Positions 7,735 to 17,025 of a stretch of DNA of 64,000 bases are shown here, one piece after another (within the stretch, counting starts at the first letter, position 1; each line of letters starts with the position of its first letter). The notes under the pieces are model-generated. The model had not been told where the DNA came from. It searched no databases and saw only the letters and a list, made by a program, of their open reading frames with translations. Location: positions 558,001 to 622,000 of the forward strand of contig NZ_SLWR01000002.1 of assembly GCF_004345665.1 (NCBI RefSeq). The letters are read 5' to 3'. The position numbers were made by a program, and so were the translations under genes. This stretch comes from Kribbella antiqua (GTDB lineage: Bacteria; Actinomycetota; Actinomycetes; Propionibacteriales; Kribbellaceae).

Positions 7735-9186
7735 ATGACCGACCCCCGGCTCACCAACGAAGACCTGGCGCCGCTGAAGAAACAAACCTGGGGCAGCTAC
7801 AACATCTTCGCGTTCTGGATGTCCGACGTGCACAGCGTCGGCGGCTACCTGACCGCCGGCAGCCTGTTCGCCCTCGGCTTGACCAGCTGGCAGGTGTTCG
7901 TCTGCCTGATCGCCGGCATCTGCCTGGTGCAGTTCTTCTGCAACCTGGTCGCCAAACCCAGCCAGGTCACGGGCGTTCCGTATCCGGTGATCAGCCGCGT
8001 CTCCTTCGGCGTACTCGGCGCCAACATCCCGGCGATCATCCGCGGCCTGATCGCGGTCGCCTGGTATGGCGTGCAGACCTTCCTCGCCGCGGAGTCGCTG
8101 AACATCGTGTTCCTCAAGCTCTGGCCCGGGCTCGGCCCCTGGGCGGATGCCGACGTCCACGGCTTCCTCGGGCTGTCGCTGCTCGGCTACGTCAGCTTCG
8201 CGATCCTCTGGGTCGCCCAGGCCGCGCTGTTCTGGCGCGGGATGGAGACGATCCGCAAGTTCATCGACCTGGCCGGCCCGGCGGTCTACGTGACCATGCT
8301 GGCGCTCTGCATCTACCTGCTGGTCAAATCGGACTTCGCCATCGACCTCAACCTGTCCAACCACACCCTGTCCGGCTGGACCACCGTCGGCACGATGCTC
8401 GGCGCGATCGCCCTGGTCGTCTCGTACTTCTCCGGTCCGATGCTCAACTTCGGCGACTTCGCCCGGTACGGCAAGAGCTTCGACAGCGTGAAGAAGGGCA
8501 ACTTCTGGGGACTGCCGGTCAACTTCGTCTTCTTCTCGCTGCTGACCGTCCTCACCGCCGGCGCCACGGTCCCGGTGTACGGCGAACTCCTCACCGACCC
8601 GATCAAGACGGTCGAGCGGATCGACAGCACCTTCGCGATCCTGCTCGGCGCGGCCACCTTCGTCACCGCGACCGTCGGCATCAACATCGTGGCGAACTTC
8701 ATCTCCCCCGCGTTCGACTTCTCCCACGTCAGCCCGCAGAAGATCAGCTGGCGGATGGGCGGCATGATCGCGGCCGTCGGGTCAGTCATCCTCACCCCGT
8801 GGAACTGGTACAACAACGACACCGCGATCCACTACACGCTCGGCATCCTCGGTGCGCTGATCGGCCCGCTGTTCGGGATCCTGATCGCGGACTTCTACCT
8901 GATCCGCAAGCAGAAGGTGGTCGTGGACGACCTGTTCACGATGGAGGAGAGCGGCGAGTACTACTACCGCAAGGGCTACAACCCGGTCGCGGTTCAGTCG
9001 GTGATCGCCGCCGGTCTCGTCTCGGTCGCCTCGGTGCTGGTGCCGCGCTGGATCGGTACGGCGCTGTGGATCAGCGACTACAGCTGGTTCATCGGCTGCG
9101 GCATCGGCTTCGCCGTCTACACGGTGCTGGCGAAACGTGCTGACGTCGGCGCGAGGGTCGCCGTACCGGCAACTGCGGCGGCGTGA
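7735..9186 (+). CDS. NCS1-family cytosine/purine/allantoin-type permease
   Basis: A 483-residue inner-membrane symporter with about 12 hydrophobic segments. The N-terminal block WGSYNIFAFWMSDVHSVGGY is characteristic of nucleobase:cation symporter-1 transporters, and the WYGVQTFLAAESLNI segment and the central GPMLNFGDFARYGKSF block also fit. Length agrees with the family (about 450-500). Substrates of the family include cytosine, uracil, allantoin and hydantoins. The adjoining racemase suggests allantoin or a 5-substituted hydantoin, but this cannot be settled here. AGGAG lies 8 nt before ATG 7735. The stop overlaps the start region of the next gene, so both are likely co-transcribed. Confidence 0.9.
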   Translation: MTDPRLTNEDLAPLKKQTWGSYNIFAFWMSDVHSVGGYLTAGSLFALGLTSWQVFVCLIAGICLVQFFCNLVAKPSQVTGVPYPVISRVSFGVLGANIPAIIRGLIAVAWYGVQTFLAAESLNIVFLKLWPGLGPWADADVHGFLGLSLLGYVSFAILWVAQAALFWRGMETIRKFIDLAGPAVYVTMLALCIYLLVKSDFAIDLNLSNHTLSGWTTVGTMLGAIALVVSYFSGPMLNFGDFARYGKSFDSVKKGNFWGLPVNFVFFSLLTVLTAGATVPVYGELLTDPIKTVERIDSTFAILLGAATFVTATVGINIVANFISPAFDFSHVSPQKISWRMGGMIAAVGSVILTPWNWYNNDTAIHYTLGILGALIGPLFGILIADFYLIRKQKVVVDDLFTMEESGEYYYRKGYNPVAVQSVIAAGLVSVASVLVPRWIGTALWISDYSWFIGCGIGFAVYTVLAKRADVGARVAVPATAAA

Positions 9187-9905
9187 CCTTCGTGACGGGG
9201 ATGCGGATCAAGGTCATCAACCCCAACACCACAGCGTCGATGACCGCCATGATCGGCAAGTGCGCCCGGGCCGTTGCCGGTCCGGGCGTGACCGTCGACG
9301 CGGTGAATCCCCGGCAAGGACCCGCGGCGATCGAGAGCCACACCGACGACGCCCTCGCCGTACCGGGCCTGCTGGAGGAAGTCGCACGGGGTGAGGCCGA
9401 GGGGTACGACGGTTACGTCGTCGCCTGCTTCGGAGACCCCGGCCTGAAGGCGGCCCGCGAGCTGGCCCGCGGCCCGGTCGTCGGCATCGCCGAGGCCGCC
9501 ATGCGAACGGCGTCGTACCTGGGCCGCGGCTTCAGCGTGGTCACCACAATCGCCCGCACCGTCGGGCACGCCCGCGACCTGACCTTCGCATACGGCGTCG
9601 AGCGCCAGTGCCTGGGCATCCATGCCTGCGACATCCCGGTCCTCGACCTCGATACCGACCCGAACGCCTGGACGACCATCCTCCGCACCTGCGAGAAAGC
9701 CCTCACCCGCGACCACTCCGACGCCATCGTCCTCGGCTGCGCCGGCATGGCCGACCTCTGCCACGACCTCTCGGCCAACCTAGGCGTCAGCGTCGTAGAC
9801 GGCGTCGCCGCAGCCACCACCACAGTCGAGACGCTGGTCCGAATGCGCCTGACCACCGGCAAACTCACCGAGTTCGCCCAGCCACCGGCTCGCGGCCTCA
9901 GTTGA
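9183..9905 (+). CDS. Asp/Glu/hydantoin racemase family protein
   Basis: A cofactor-independent racemase of the aspartate/glutamate/hydantoin racemase superfamily, 234-240 residues. It opens with IKVINPNTTASMTAMI, the usual strand and loop of hydantoin/allantoin racemases. The two catalytic cysteines are visible in VACFGDPGLKAA and VLGCAGMADL. GTG 9183 overlaps the permease stop, while ATG 9201 gives the start more typical of the family (MRIKVINPNTT); either is possible. With the NCS1 permease upstream this suggests uptake and racemisation of an allantoin- or hydantoin-like compound. The ring-opening hydrolase is not in the window. Confidence 0.86.
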   Translation: MTFVTGMRIKVINPNTTASMTAMIGKCARAVAGPGVTVDAVNPRQGPAAIESHTDDALAVPGLLEEVARGEAEGYDGYVVACFGDPGLKAARELARGPVVGIAEAAMRTASYLGRGFSVVTTIARTVGHARDLTFAYGVERQCLGIHACDIPVLDLDTDPNAWTTILRTCEKALTRDHSDAIVLGCAGMADLCHDLSANLGVSVVDGVAAATTTVETLVRMRLTTGKLTEFAQPPARGLS

Positions 9906-12900
9906 GCTGATCAAGTGTCTCCCGTAGGCGGCGGCCCGTGCGGGTGAGCTTGAGGCTGGTGGCGTCTGGACTGGATCGGGTGAGCAGGCAGCGGAAGCGG
10001 ACATCGTTCTTCCACAGCAGCTCGACCACCTCGTCTGGGCTCTCGTCCTGGGCGGGCCACTGGAGTACGGCGTTCTTCTTGTCCCTGAGCAGGCGTTCGC
10101 GGATCCGTCGTACCGATCCGGTCAGCACAGTGATCGGTACGACGTACAGGAGGAGCAGGGCGAAGATGACAGCGGTGGCGAGGGCTGAGCGCCAGACCCA
10201 GTTCGGCTGGTCCGGCCACCAGGTGATGATTCCGGCCGCGACGAGCCCGTAGCACGTGCCGTAGATCACCGACCAGGTCGCGGCGACACCACTCGACTGA
10301 TGGACCCCGCGGATCCGGTAGACGACGCTCGTACCGTCGCTCAGCTCGTTCCACGATCGCAACCGCCACCCCGTCCAGTAGCCGACCGCGCAGCCGACCA
10401 GAACGAGCGCCGCAGTGATGACCCAGAGCCAGATGCGGTGGTCCTGCCACGTCGGGGCTTGGTCGAACACCCAGAAAGCCAGCTCGACCAGAGCGTAGAC
10501 GGCCAGCGCGAGGAGCGCGAGCGAAGCGATCACGCGCGCGATCCAGACCCAGCCGGCGAGGACGCGCAACCAGAACCGCTTCCGCGTCGAGAGCTCCTTC
10601 TTGGCCTGTTTCGGGAAGTAGCGCCGCAGAAGCCGGTCCAGGGACCGATACACCGCGGCGACCGGGCTCATCGTCTCCGACGGCAGGCTGCCCAGCAGCA
10701 TGAGTGCCAACGCGAACGCGATGATCGTCCCAGCCACCGCCAGCGAACGGGACTTCCCACCGTCGTCGCCACTGTTCCAGCCGTCGACCGCGAAGGCGAC
10801 GAGTGGTATCAGAGGTGTCAGCAGTACGACGCTGTGCAGCAACGTCCCGGTCCGCAGCGCGGCGAAGCCGAAGGCGGTCAGCAAGGCGCCGACCCCGATC
10901 GCGGTCGCCGGTCCCGACGCCCAGCCGTCGATGCCGCCCAGCAAGGAGAGCGCCAGGAGCAGCGCTCCTCCGGCCAGCGTCAGCACGGCAAGGAATCGGG
11001 CGATGGTGGTCCCCGCCGCGAGGCCCAGGATGGTCCAGTACGGCATCAGCATGCCGCCGCGCAGTGTCCGGGTGACGGGCTTGATCGCACCCAGGCCCGA
11101 ACGGTTGCTGTCGGCAACAGTGACGGCGACGCTGGCCGCGGTCGCCGCCGTACGGATCAGCTGATCGCTGCGTGACTCCTCCTCGAGCGGCTCGCGACCG
11201 ACCCCGGCGCGATCGAACGCCCGCAACGCCTGCAGGCCGCGGTCCACCTCGTCGGCCGACAGCGGAGCCGAGTCCGCCGGCGGCTTCGTGATCTCGAGCT
11301 GTTTCAGCAAGGAACTGTTCTGGATCAGGAAGAGCTCGCCCTTCGAGGACGGGTTCGCACGGTCGATCCGGTCGGCTTTCACCGCCGCCGCGATGGAGGG
11401 AAGCTCCTCGACCGCGGCCCGGAGGTGCACCGCCCACGCCGCGAGCGCGGCGAGACTGGGCAGGCTGGCCGGCAGGTCCCGATCCGGCATGTACGCCGAT
11501 TTCAGTTCGTCCACCGCGACCGCGCGCAGACGTTGAAGCTGCTCGGGCAGCGGCCCTCCGAACAACGTCCCGACCAGCTTCTGGACGAATTCCTCCGCGG
11601 TCTCGGCCTCGCCACGCAGCCTGCGCTGGACGCTGCGCCGACGCAGTCGCTCCGGCGACAGGATGACCTGACACAGCATGGTGGCGGCGTCCATCCGGCC
11701 CCAGGCCCAGTCGTTCATCCGCCACGATCGCTTGAGGAATCCGCCGAAGCGGTTGAGCGACATCCCACCGACCTTGTCGTCGGCGGTGGTCGACTGCTCG
11801 GCAAAATGGTTCTGCGTCTGCAACGAGATCTGCACCAGGTCCACCGGATGCGAGCTGGACGCACCACTCTCGTCGGCGAGCGTCCACGACGCGATGTGCA
11901 ACCACAGCAGCCGCGTCAGAACCCGCTGCTCGACGTCCTCCCCCTCGATGTCGCCGAACACCTTGCGCCACTGCGTCAGTGCGCCCACCTCGGCGACCGC
12001 GTCCGACAACCTGTTCAGTACGTCGAGCGCACTCACGACGGCCTCGACAATGACCCCCACCGCGTTGTTGGCGCGCACACCTGGGGCGCCCGTCGGTATC
12101 AGCTTGTAGAGCCGCGCGAATGCCTCGACCTGCGCGGCCCTGCGCACCTCACGCCGTACGTCGAAATTGGACCCGGCACGGTCGCCGCGATCGGGCCGGC
12201 CGGCGCGATCGCGGACCCACTCGCGGGTGTCCTCGAAGGTCTCGAACCCGATGACCGCTTCCTCGGCGCTGCGGATCAGCTCAGTGGCCGCGCCATCGTC
12301 GTCCCCGGCCACCGCGCGGGCGTAGTGCGCCAGCCGCAGCTTCCAGTAGTCCGTCCCGGGTCGCAGTGTGCTGAGGGTCTCGTCGTCCACCCAAGGACTG
12401 TCCATCGCCTCGCGAAGGGCCTGCAGGTCGTCCCTCGCCCTGCTGACCTTCCTCCGGTCGTCGGCGAGCCGGGTACAGGTGTCCGGGTCGGAGCTGATTC
12501 CGATCAGGCGATGCAGCAGGTCCATCGCCGCGTCGCCGAGATCGAGCGCCGCGGTGATTCCCCAACGCCAGTATGGCGCCGCTTCGCCGGTGTCTTCGGG
12601 GAATTCGGCCGGGACATACGGCAGTTCCGCCCGTTCCTCCGTCCATTGGACCTGTGCTGCCTGGACCGCCGCTGCGATCCGTCGTACCGACCAGTCCGCG
12701 GGTGGCTGAACGCGCTGGGCGAGATCACGGGCCGCACGCCTGATGCGCTGGTTGCGGTACTGCGTGAAGACGCAGCGGGCCAGCGTCCGCAGGCCGGTCC
12801 GTGATCTCGCCCATGATGTCGAGCCGGGTACCACGGCGGGCCCGTGCCGCCTGGTTGTGTTTCTCGACCTCGTCGACGAAGGTCCGGCTGCCCTGGCTGA

Positions 12901-13930
12901 GCAGCGCACCGAGGACGCCGCCCATCGCGTCGGTGACGGTCGGCGGCTCGTCGGAGAGATCTGGCGGATCCGGATGGTTCACCGGCGCATGCGGATAGAC
13001 GAGCAGCATCACGCGCTGAACCAGGTCACCGGCCGGCATCCGGGCGATCGCATCGAGCGCGGCTTGGGTCGGTGTGTTCGCGAGGAGGCCGCCGTCCACG
13101 GCGTACCGCGATCGGTCTGGCGGCATCTCCTCGGCCGGCCCCGCGGTCCGCCACGACACGTACTGCCCGAGGTCAGGCCGACGGTCCGGATCGGTCAGAT
13201 CGATCGGCCGGTCACCGGGTGGGGCCGTCGTACCGGCTCGGCCGCGGGCCGGCACGAAGCAGGGCTCGAACGCCACTGGGAAGCCCGCCGTACACCGGGC
13301 GGCCATCGCCAGCGCCGCCGGCACATTCCGGCCCGGTCCGGGAGCGAAGTCGTCGTGCACCCCGACGGCCTCGTCGTCGCGCCTGAAGGTGAAGTGTCCC
13401 TGGTGGACCATCTGCGGCAACTGCTGGCCGAGCGAGTCGACCGTCACCGTTCGCGCGCCATTGAGCAGCGTGGTCGTGATGATCAGCTCGATCGGATGCT
13501 CAGCGCTGTCGGTCGCATCCCACGGCTTGCACAGCTGCCGCATCGCGTCGTTCAGCTTCGGCAGGAAGTAGTCGTCGCCGCGCAGCAGTGACGCCGGTGA
13601 TCCCTTGAACGGCCGCTGCAGCAGCGAGTCCATCCGGCCCTGCTCGGCCCACAGGTCCCGCATCAACCCGACGTCCGCGCAGGTGTTGGCCTGGCCCAGC
13701 GCCAACGCGGCTCCGTTGATCCCGCCTGCCGACGTACCGGCGATGACGTCGGCGCGAGCCTTGGCATTGACCAGTTCCAGCAGACGACCGTACGGGCCGA
13801 GCCCGCGTGTGACCCGGTCGATCTCGCGGACGACCCCGCCCATCCAGACCGCGAGACTGACGCCGCCGTTCAGTACGACAGCGAACCGGATCTCCTCCGG
13901 CACGCCCCACTCGTCGCCCGGCACGTTCAT
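9898..13930 (-). CDS. Very large patatin-like phospholipase/membrane protein with apparent frameshift
   Basis: The first frame (ATG 13930, GGGGGC upstream) encodes the patatin domain: glycine-rich LNGGVSLAVWMGGV, nucleophile motif IAGTSAGGINGAAL, and the catalytic Asp in YAVDGGLLANTPTQ. It runs out of frame at 12725. The rest is in another frame down to 9898. Deleting one base of the GG at 12792-12793 joins them as GEITDRLRTLARCVFTQYRN, giving a protein of about 1,340 aa. Residues ~380-930 are helical and unrecognised (DUF3376-like context). The last ~350 residues hold roughly nine or ten membrane segments followed by a basic cytosolic tail. Domain order fits the long actinobacterial 'patatin-like protein' family; substrate unknown. 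It starts a few bases after the MFS gene, so they are probably co-transcribed. Confidence 0.8.
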
Positions 13931-13945
13931 GAAAGCCCCCAAGGG

Positions 13946-15208
13946 CTATCGCGCCCACCCCTGGACCGCCTCTGCCCTTGCGTGGATGGTACGCCGATCA
14001 TCACGCTCCGTCACCCCCCGAGCCCGCAGGATGAACGGGATCGCGAGGAGCTGGATGCACGCGCTCAGCAGGTACGCCGGCCCGTAGCTCCAGGCGTCGG
14101 CGGCCTTGCCCAGCGCCGGCTGGATGACGACACCACCGGCGGATCCGAGCAGGCTGTCCGACGAGAGGACGGTCGCTCGCTGGGCCGACGGAATCAGACT
14201 GTTCAGGAGTGCCTGCCGGACCGGAGTGGTCGCCGCGAACAACACGGACCAGATCGCGAGGAGCACCAGAGCCATCCAGAAGTTCGTGATCAGGCCGATC
14301 AGCACGAGCACCACCGCGGTGGCGCCAGTCGCGAAGAGGATCACGGAGGTACGACGCCGGAAGACGCCCGCCACCATCGATGCCGTGGCACCACCCACGA
14401 TCTGAGCACCGGCGACCAGACCGGCGGAGAGTCCCGCGATCGCGTAAGAGTCGGTGCTGCCGTAGAGCTGCAGCAGGTAGGGCTGAGCGGCGTAGAAGCC
14501 GTAGATACTCACACCCGCGGCGAAGGGCGACGCGAGCATCAGCCAACGCACCGGCGGGTTGCGCAAGCCATGATCAAGCGAAGCGCGCAGGATTCCGCGC
14601 ATCTCCCCCAGCACCGACACTCGCGGCTTCGGGGTGAAGCCGATGTCGTGCATCGACCGCCACGCAACCACGAAAGTGACACCGAGCAGTACCGCACGTA
14701 CGACGTACGGCACACCAAGGTTCGTCCACTGCGCCAGCAGACCGCCACCGATCGTGCCGCCCATCATCGCGATGCCGTTGACGATCTGGCCCTTCGCGAA
14801 CGCCCCGTCGAGCGAGCCCCGGTACCCGGTCGCGTTCAGCCCGTCGACCAGCCAGGCCTCGGTCGCACCGCTGAAGAACGTGAACCCCAGCCCGAGCAGC
14901 GCCGACGCCACCGCCCAAGCCGCGAACGGCGCACCCGTGTGCCACAGCAGCAGATAGAGCAAGGTGGACCCGAACAAGGTGGCGGAGCCGAGCAAGTACG
15001 ACGTACGCCGTCCAACCGTGTCGGCGACGACACCGGTCGGGACCTCGAACAGCACCATCCCCACGGTGAAGAAAGCGTTCGCCGCGAACGCCTCGCCGAT
15101 GCTCAGTCCCGCGTCCAGCAGGAACAGGGTGTTGACACCCCAGATCATCGACGAGGCGCTCGTCGACACCGCGACCAGCGTGAGATACGTCCGCAGTACT
15201 CGGCTCAT
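13946..15208 (-). CDS. MFS transporter
   Basis: A 420-residue, about 12-segment major facilitator protein. The motif between TM2 and TM3 is PTGVVADTVGRRTSYLLGSA (the Gx3DxxGRR type), and the half-repeat begins near HGLRNPPVRWLM. I start it at ATG 15208 because GGAGGT lies about 6 nt upstream; the longer frame to 15229 has no such site. The divergent gene at 15359 encodes a winged-helix regulator that probably controls it, and the patatin-like gene follows within 15 bp. The cargo cannot be predicted; the fold is close to drug- and metabolite-efflux MFS proteins. Confidence 0.85.
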   Translation of the reverse strand: MSRVLRTYLTLVAVSTSASSMIWGVNTLFLLDAGLSIGEAFAANAFFTVGMVLFEVPTGVVADTVGRRTSYLLGSATLFGSTLLYLLLWHTGAPFAAWAVASALLGLGFTFFSGATEAWLVDGLNATGYRGSLDGAFAKGQIVNGIAMMGGTIGGGLLAQWTNLGVPYVVRAVLLGVTFVVAWRSMHDIGFTPKPRVSVLGEMRGILRASLDHGLRNPPVRWLMLASPFAAGVSIYGFYAAQPYLLQLYGSTDSYAIAGLSAGLVAGAQIVGGATASMVAGVFRRRTSVILFATGATAVVLVLIGLITNFWMALVLLAIWSVLFAATTPVRQALLNSLIPSAQRATVLSSDSLLGSAGGVVIQPALGKAADAWSYGPAYLLSACIQLLAIPFILRARGVTERDDRRTIHARAEAVQGWAR

Positions 15209-15358
15209 CAGGCACCTCCGACCTTTCACCTGCTACGTCGGAGCCGCCATCGCGTTCTCGACAGTAGAGCCCGCCGTGACCGGCGCGCGTTCTTGCAGCG
15301 GGGTGCTGATCTGGTGAGACTGAGGCGCTGGACAGCTTGGACGAGGGGGTGGCCCGCG

Positions 15359-16573
15359 ATGGTGACGACGATCGGCATCGTCGGTCCGTCCGACCTGGTC
15401 ACCTCCACCAGCCGGATCTGCTCGGGTCTGCGCGGTGTGGAGGTGGTCCCGCTGCGGTACCGACGCGAGACCGATACACCGAAAGTGATGGCTGAGGCGC
15501 CACCCAGCGTCGATGCGTGGCTCTTCACCGGCGTCGTTCCGTATCAGATCGCCGCCGCCGCCGACCTCCTCGACCGCCCGGCGGCGTACGTCGAATACAC
15601 CGGCGCTACTTTGATGCGTTCTCTGGTGCAGCTGCTGCGCGAGGGCCGCGACGTGACTTCGATGAGCATCGACGTGCTGGGCGACGCACAGGTCCGGGAG
15701 ACGCTGGAAGAGGTGGGTCTGCCGACCCGCGATGTCCAGGTGCTGCCTTATCGTCCTGGGCTGAGCTCCGATGACGTGGTTGCCTTCCATCGCGAGGCTC
15801 AGGCGACCATCGCGGTGACCTGTCTGCGGTCGGCGTACGAGAAACTGCGGACCGAGCGGACCGCCGTCCGGCTGGCGCCGTCGGTGCATTCGGTGCGTGC
15901 GGCGGTGAACGGATTGTTGCTGCGGCACGACGCTTTGCGCAGTGACGATGCGCAGATCGCGCTCGGTCTGGTCGAGATCGCCGCCGAGGGCGAGCAGGCG
16001 CTGCGACGCGAGGCCGGCTCGCTCGGCGGCAGCGTCATCCGGTACGACGACAAGCGCTATCTGGTGGTGGCGACACGCGGCCCGCTGGAGCAGGCGACCG
16101 CTTCGTTCACCGAGCTCGGCATGCTGACCAGGCTCAAGGAGCGGTTCGGGCCGGTCCGGATCGGATTCGGGATCGGCGGCTCTGGCACCGAGACGGAGGC
16201 ACTGGCTCGGCGCGCGCTGGGGCGTGCGAAGACGGCCGGGCGTACGGCGGCAGTGGTTTCACTCCGCAACGACATCGACCTCGTGCTGGCCGGAGGCGCC
16301 GCACCGCGCGCCCAACAGCGGACGAAGCTTCAACTGCTCGCCCAACGCGCCGGACTGTCCAAGGCGACTCTCGAGAAGCTTCAGGAGATGGTCCACGCCA
16401 CTCCGGACTCCGGCCTGACCACCCGCAGCGTCGCCGACCACCTGGGCATTCAGCCGCGTACGGCGCGCCGGGTCCTGAACCGCCTCGAACGCGCCGGTCT
16501 CGCCGACGCGACCGGCACCCAGATCGGCCCCGGCAGCGGCCGCCCGCTGGTCATCTACCGCGTCCACCTCTGA
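15359..16573 (+). CDS. Winged-helix regulator with degenerate GGDEF-like domain
   Basis: A 404-residue protein from ATG 15359 (GAGGGGG about 9 nt upstream). Residues 1-150 form an alpha/beta sensing domain opening MVTTIGIVGPSDLVTSTSRI. Residues ~200-310 resemble a degenerate nucleotide-cyclase/GGDEF fold (VIRYDDKRYLVVATRG, VRIGFGIGGSGTETEALA, RRALGRAK) without a GGDEF signature, so it is probably a ligand-binding rather than catalytic domain. Residues ~335-400 are a clear winged HTH (TTRSVADHLGIQPRTARRVL). The overall plan recalls PucR-type regulators with a different C-terminus. It diverges from the MFS gene, the obvious target. I do not know a named family. Confidence 0.7.
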   Translation: MVTTIGIVGPSDLVTSTSRICSGLRGVEVVPLRYRRETDTPKVMAEAPPSVDAWLFTGVVPYQIAAAADLLDRPAAYVEYTGATLMRSLVQLLREGRDVTSMSIDVLGDAQVRETLEEVGLPTRDVQVLPYRPGLSSDDVVAFHREAQATIAVTCLRSAYEKLRTERTAVRLAPSVHSVRAAVNGLLLRHDALRSDDAQIALGLVEIAAEGEQALRREAGSLGGSVIRYDDKRYLVVATRGPLEQATASFTELGMLTRLKERFGPVRIGFGIGGSGTETEALARRALGRAKTAGRTAAVVSLRNDIDLVLAGGAAPRAQQRTKLQLLAQRAGLSKATLEKLQEMVHATPDSGLTTRSVADHLGIQPRTARRVLNRLERAGLADATGTQIGPGSGRPLVIYRVHL

Positions 16574-16591
16574 GTTTTCCACACCCTCTGC

Positions 16592-16612
16592 ATCGACCGA
16601 TTGACGGTCGAT
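16592..16612. terminator. Short hairpin after the regulator gene
   Basis: ATCGACCG-ATTGA-CGGTCGAT is a perfect 8-bp stem with a 5-nt loop, 19 bp after the regulator stop. There is no U-run. It overlaps the -35 box of the next promoter, so it could be an operator instead of a terminator. Confidence 0.35.
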
Positions 16613-16630
16613 CGGGCCCGCGCGTAATCT
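16601..16630 (+). promoter_or_regulatory. Sigma-70-like promoter for the 16.7-19.7 kb operon
   Basis: TTGACG (16601-16606), an 18-bp spacer and TAATCT (16625-16630) make a good housekeeping promoter about 55 nt before GTG 16686. The -35 box lies inside the hairpin arm at 16605-16612, consistent with repressor control. Confidence 0.5.
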
Positions 16631-16685
16631 GCCGGGTAATTTCAGCCATGACCGTAAAACTGTCATCGATGTCCCGGAGGCCCTT

Positions 16686-17012
16686 GTGGACAAGCGATTC
16701 GCACGGAGGTTGATCGCTCGCCGTACACTTCCGTTCACCTACAACCTCGCGACGAAGGCCGTCGTACGTGGGAGCAACAAGCTGTCCGGTTACGGTGAGA
16801 TCTACACCGACAACACCGGGGTCTATTGTGAAACGAACTTCGGCGGCAACCTGTATCAGCTCGGGCCGGGCCTCGCGGCGGCGAAGCTGCTGGTGAACAA
16901 GCTGGGCGACGGGTGGTACACCGTTCCACAGCTGTCGCCGGTGCGCGGCGCGCCACAGCACCGCGTCTGGGGCCTCGCCGACCGCGACCTCGTCCAACTA
17001 CCGTTGCCATGA
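16686..17012 (+). CDS. 108-aa protein of unknown function
   Basis: A small soluble protein I do not recognise. It starts at GTG 16686 with GGAGG about 5 nt upstream and follows a good promoter, so it is likely real and the first gene of the operon. The N-terminus is basic (MDKRFARRLIARRTLPFTYN). The middle reads like antiparallel beta strands (SGYGEIYTDNTGVYCETNFG), with one cysteine, and the end is proline-rich. No signal peptide, membrane segment or catalytic motif is visible. A 13-bp gap to the DegT aminotransferase gene suggests a shared pathway. Confidence 0.6.
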   Translation: MDKRFARRLIARRTLPFTYNLATKAVVRGSNKLSGYGEIYTDNTGVYCETNFGGNLYQLGPGLAAAKLLVNKLGDGWYTVPQLSPVRGAPQHRVWGLADRDLVQLPLP

Positions 17013-17025
17013 GCAAAGGAATGCC

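Noticed and set aside
13982-16573. 863-aa plus-strand frame
   Set aside because: Only the part from 15359 is coding; upstream it is antisense to the MFS gene and has Arg/Gln-rich shadow composition.
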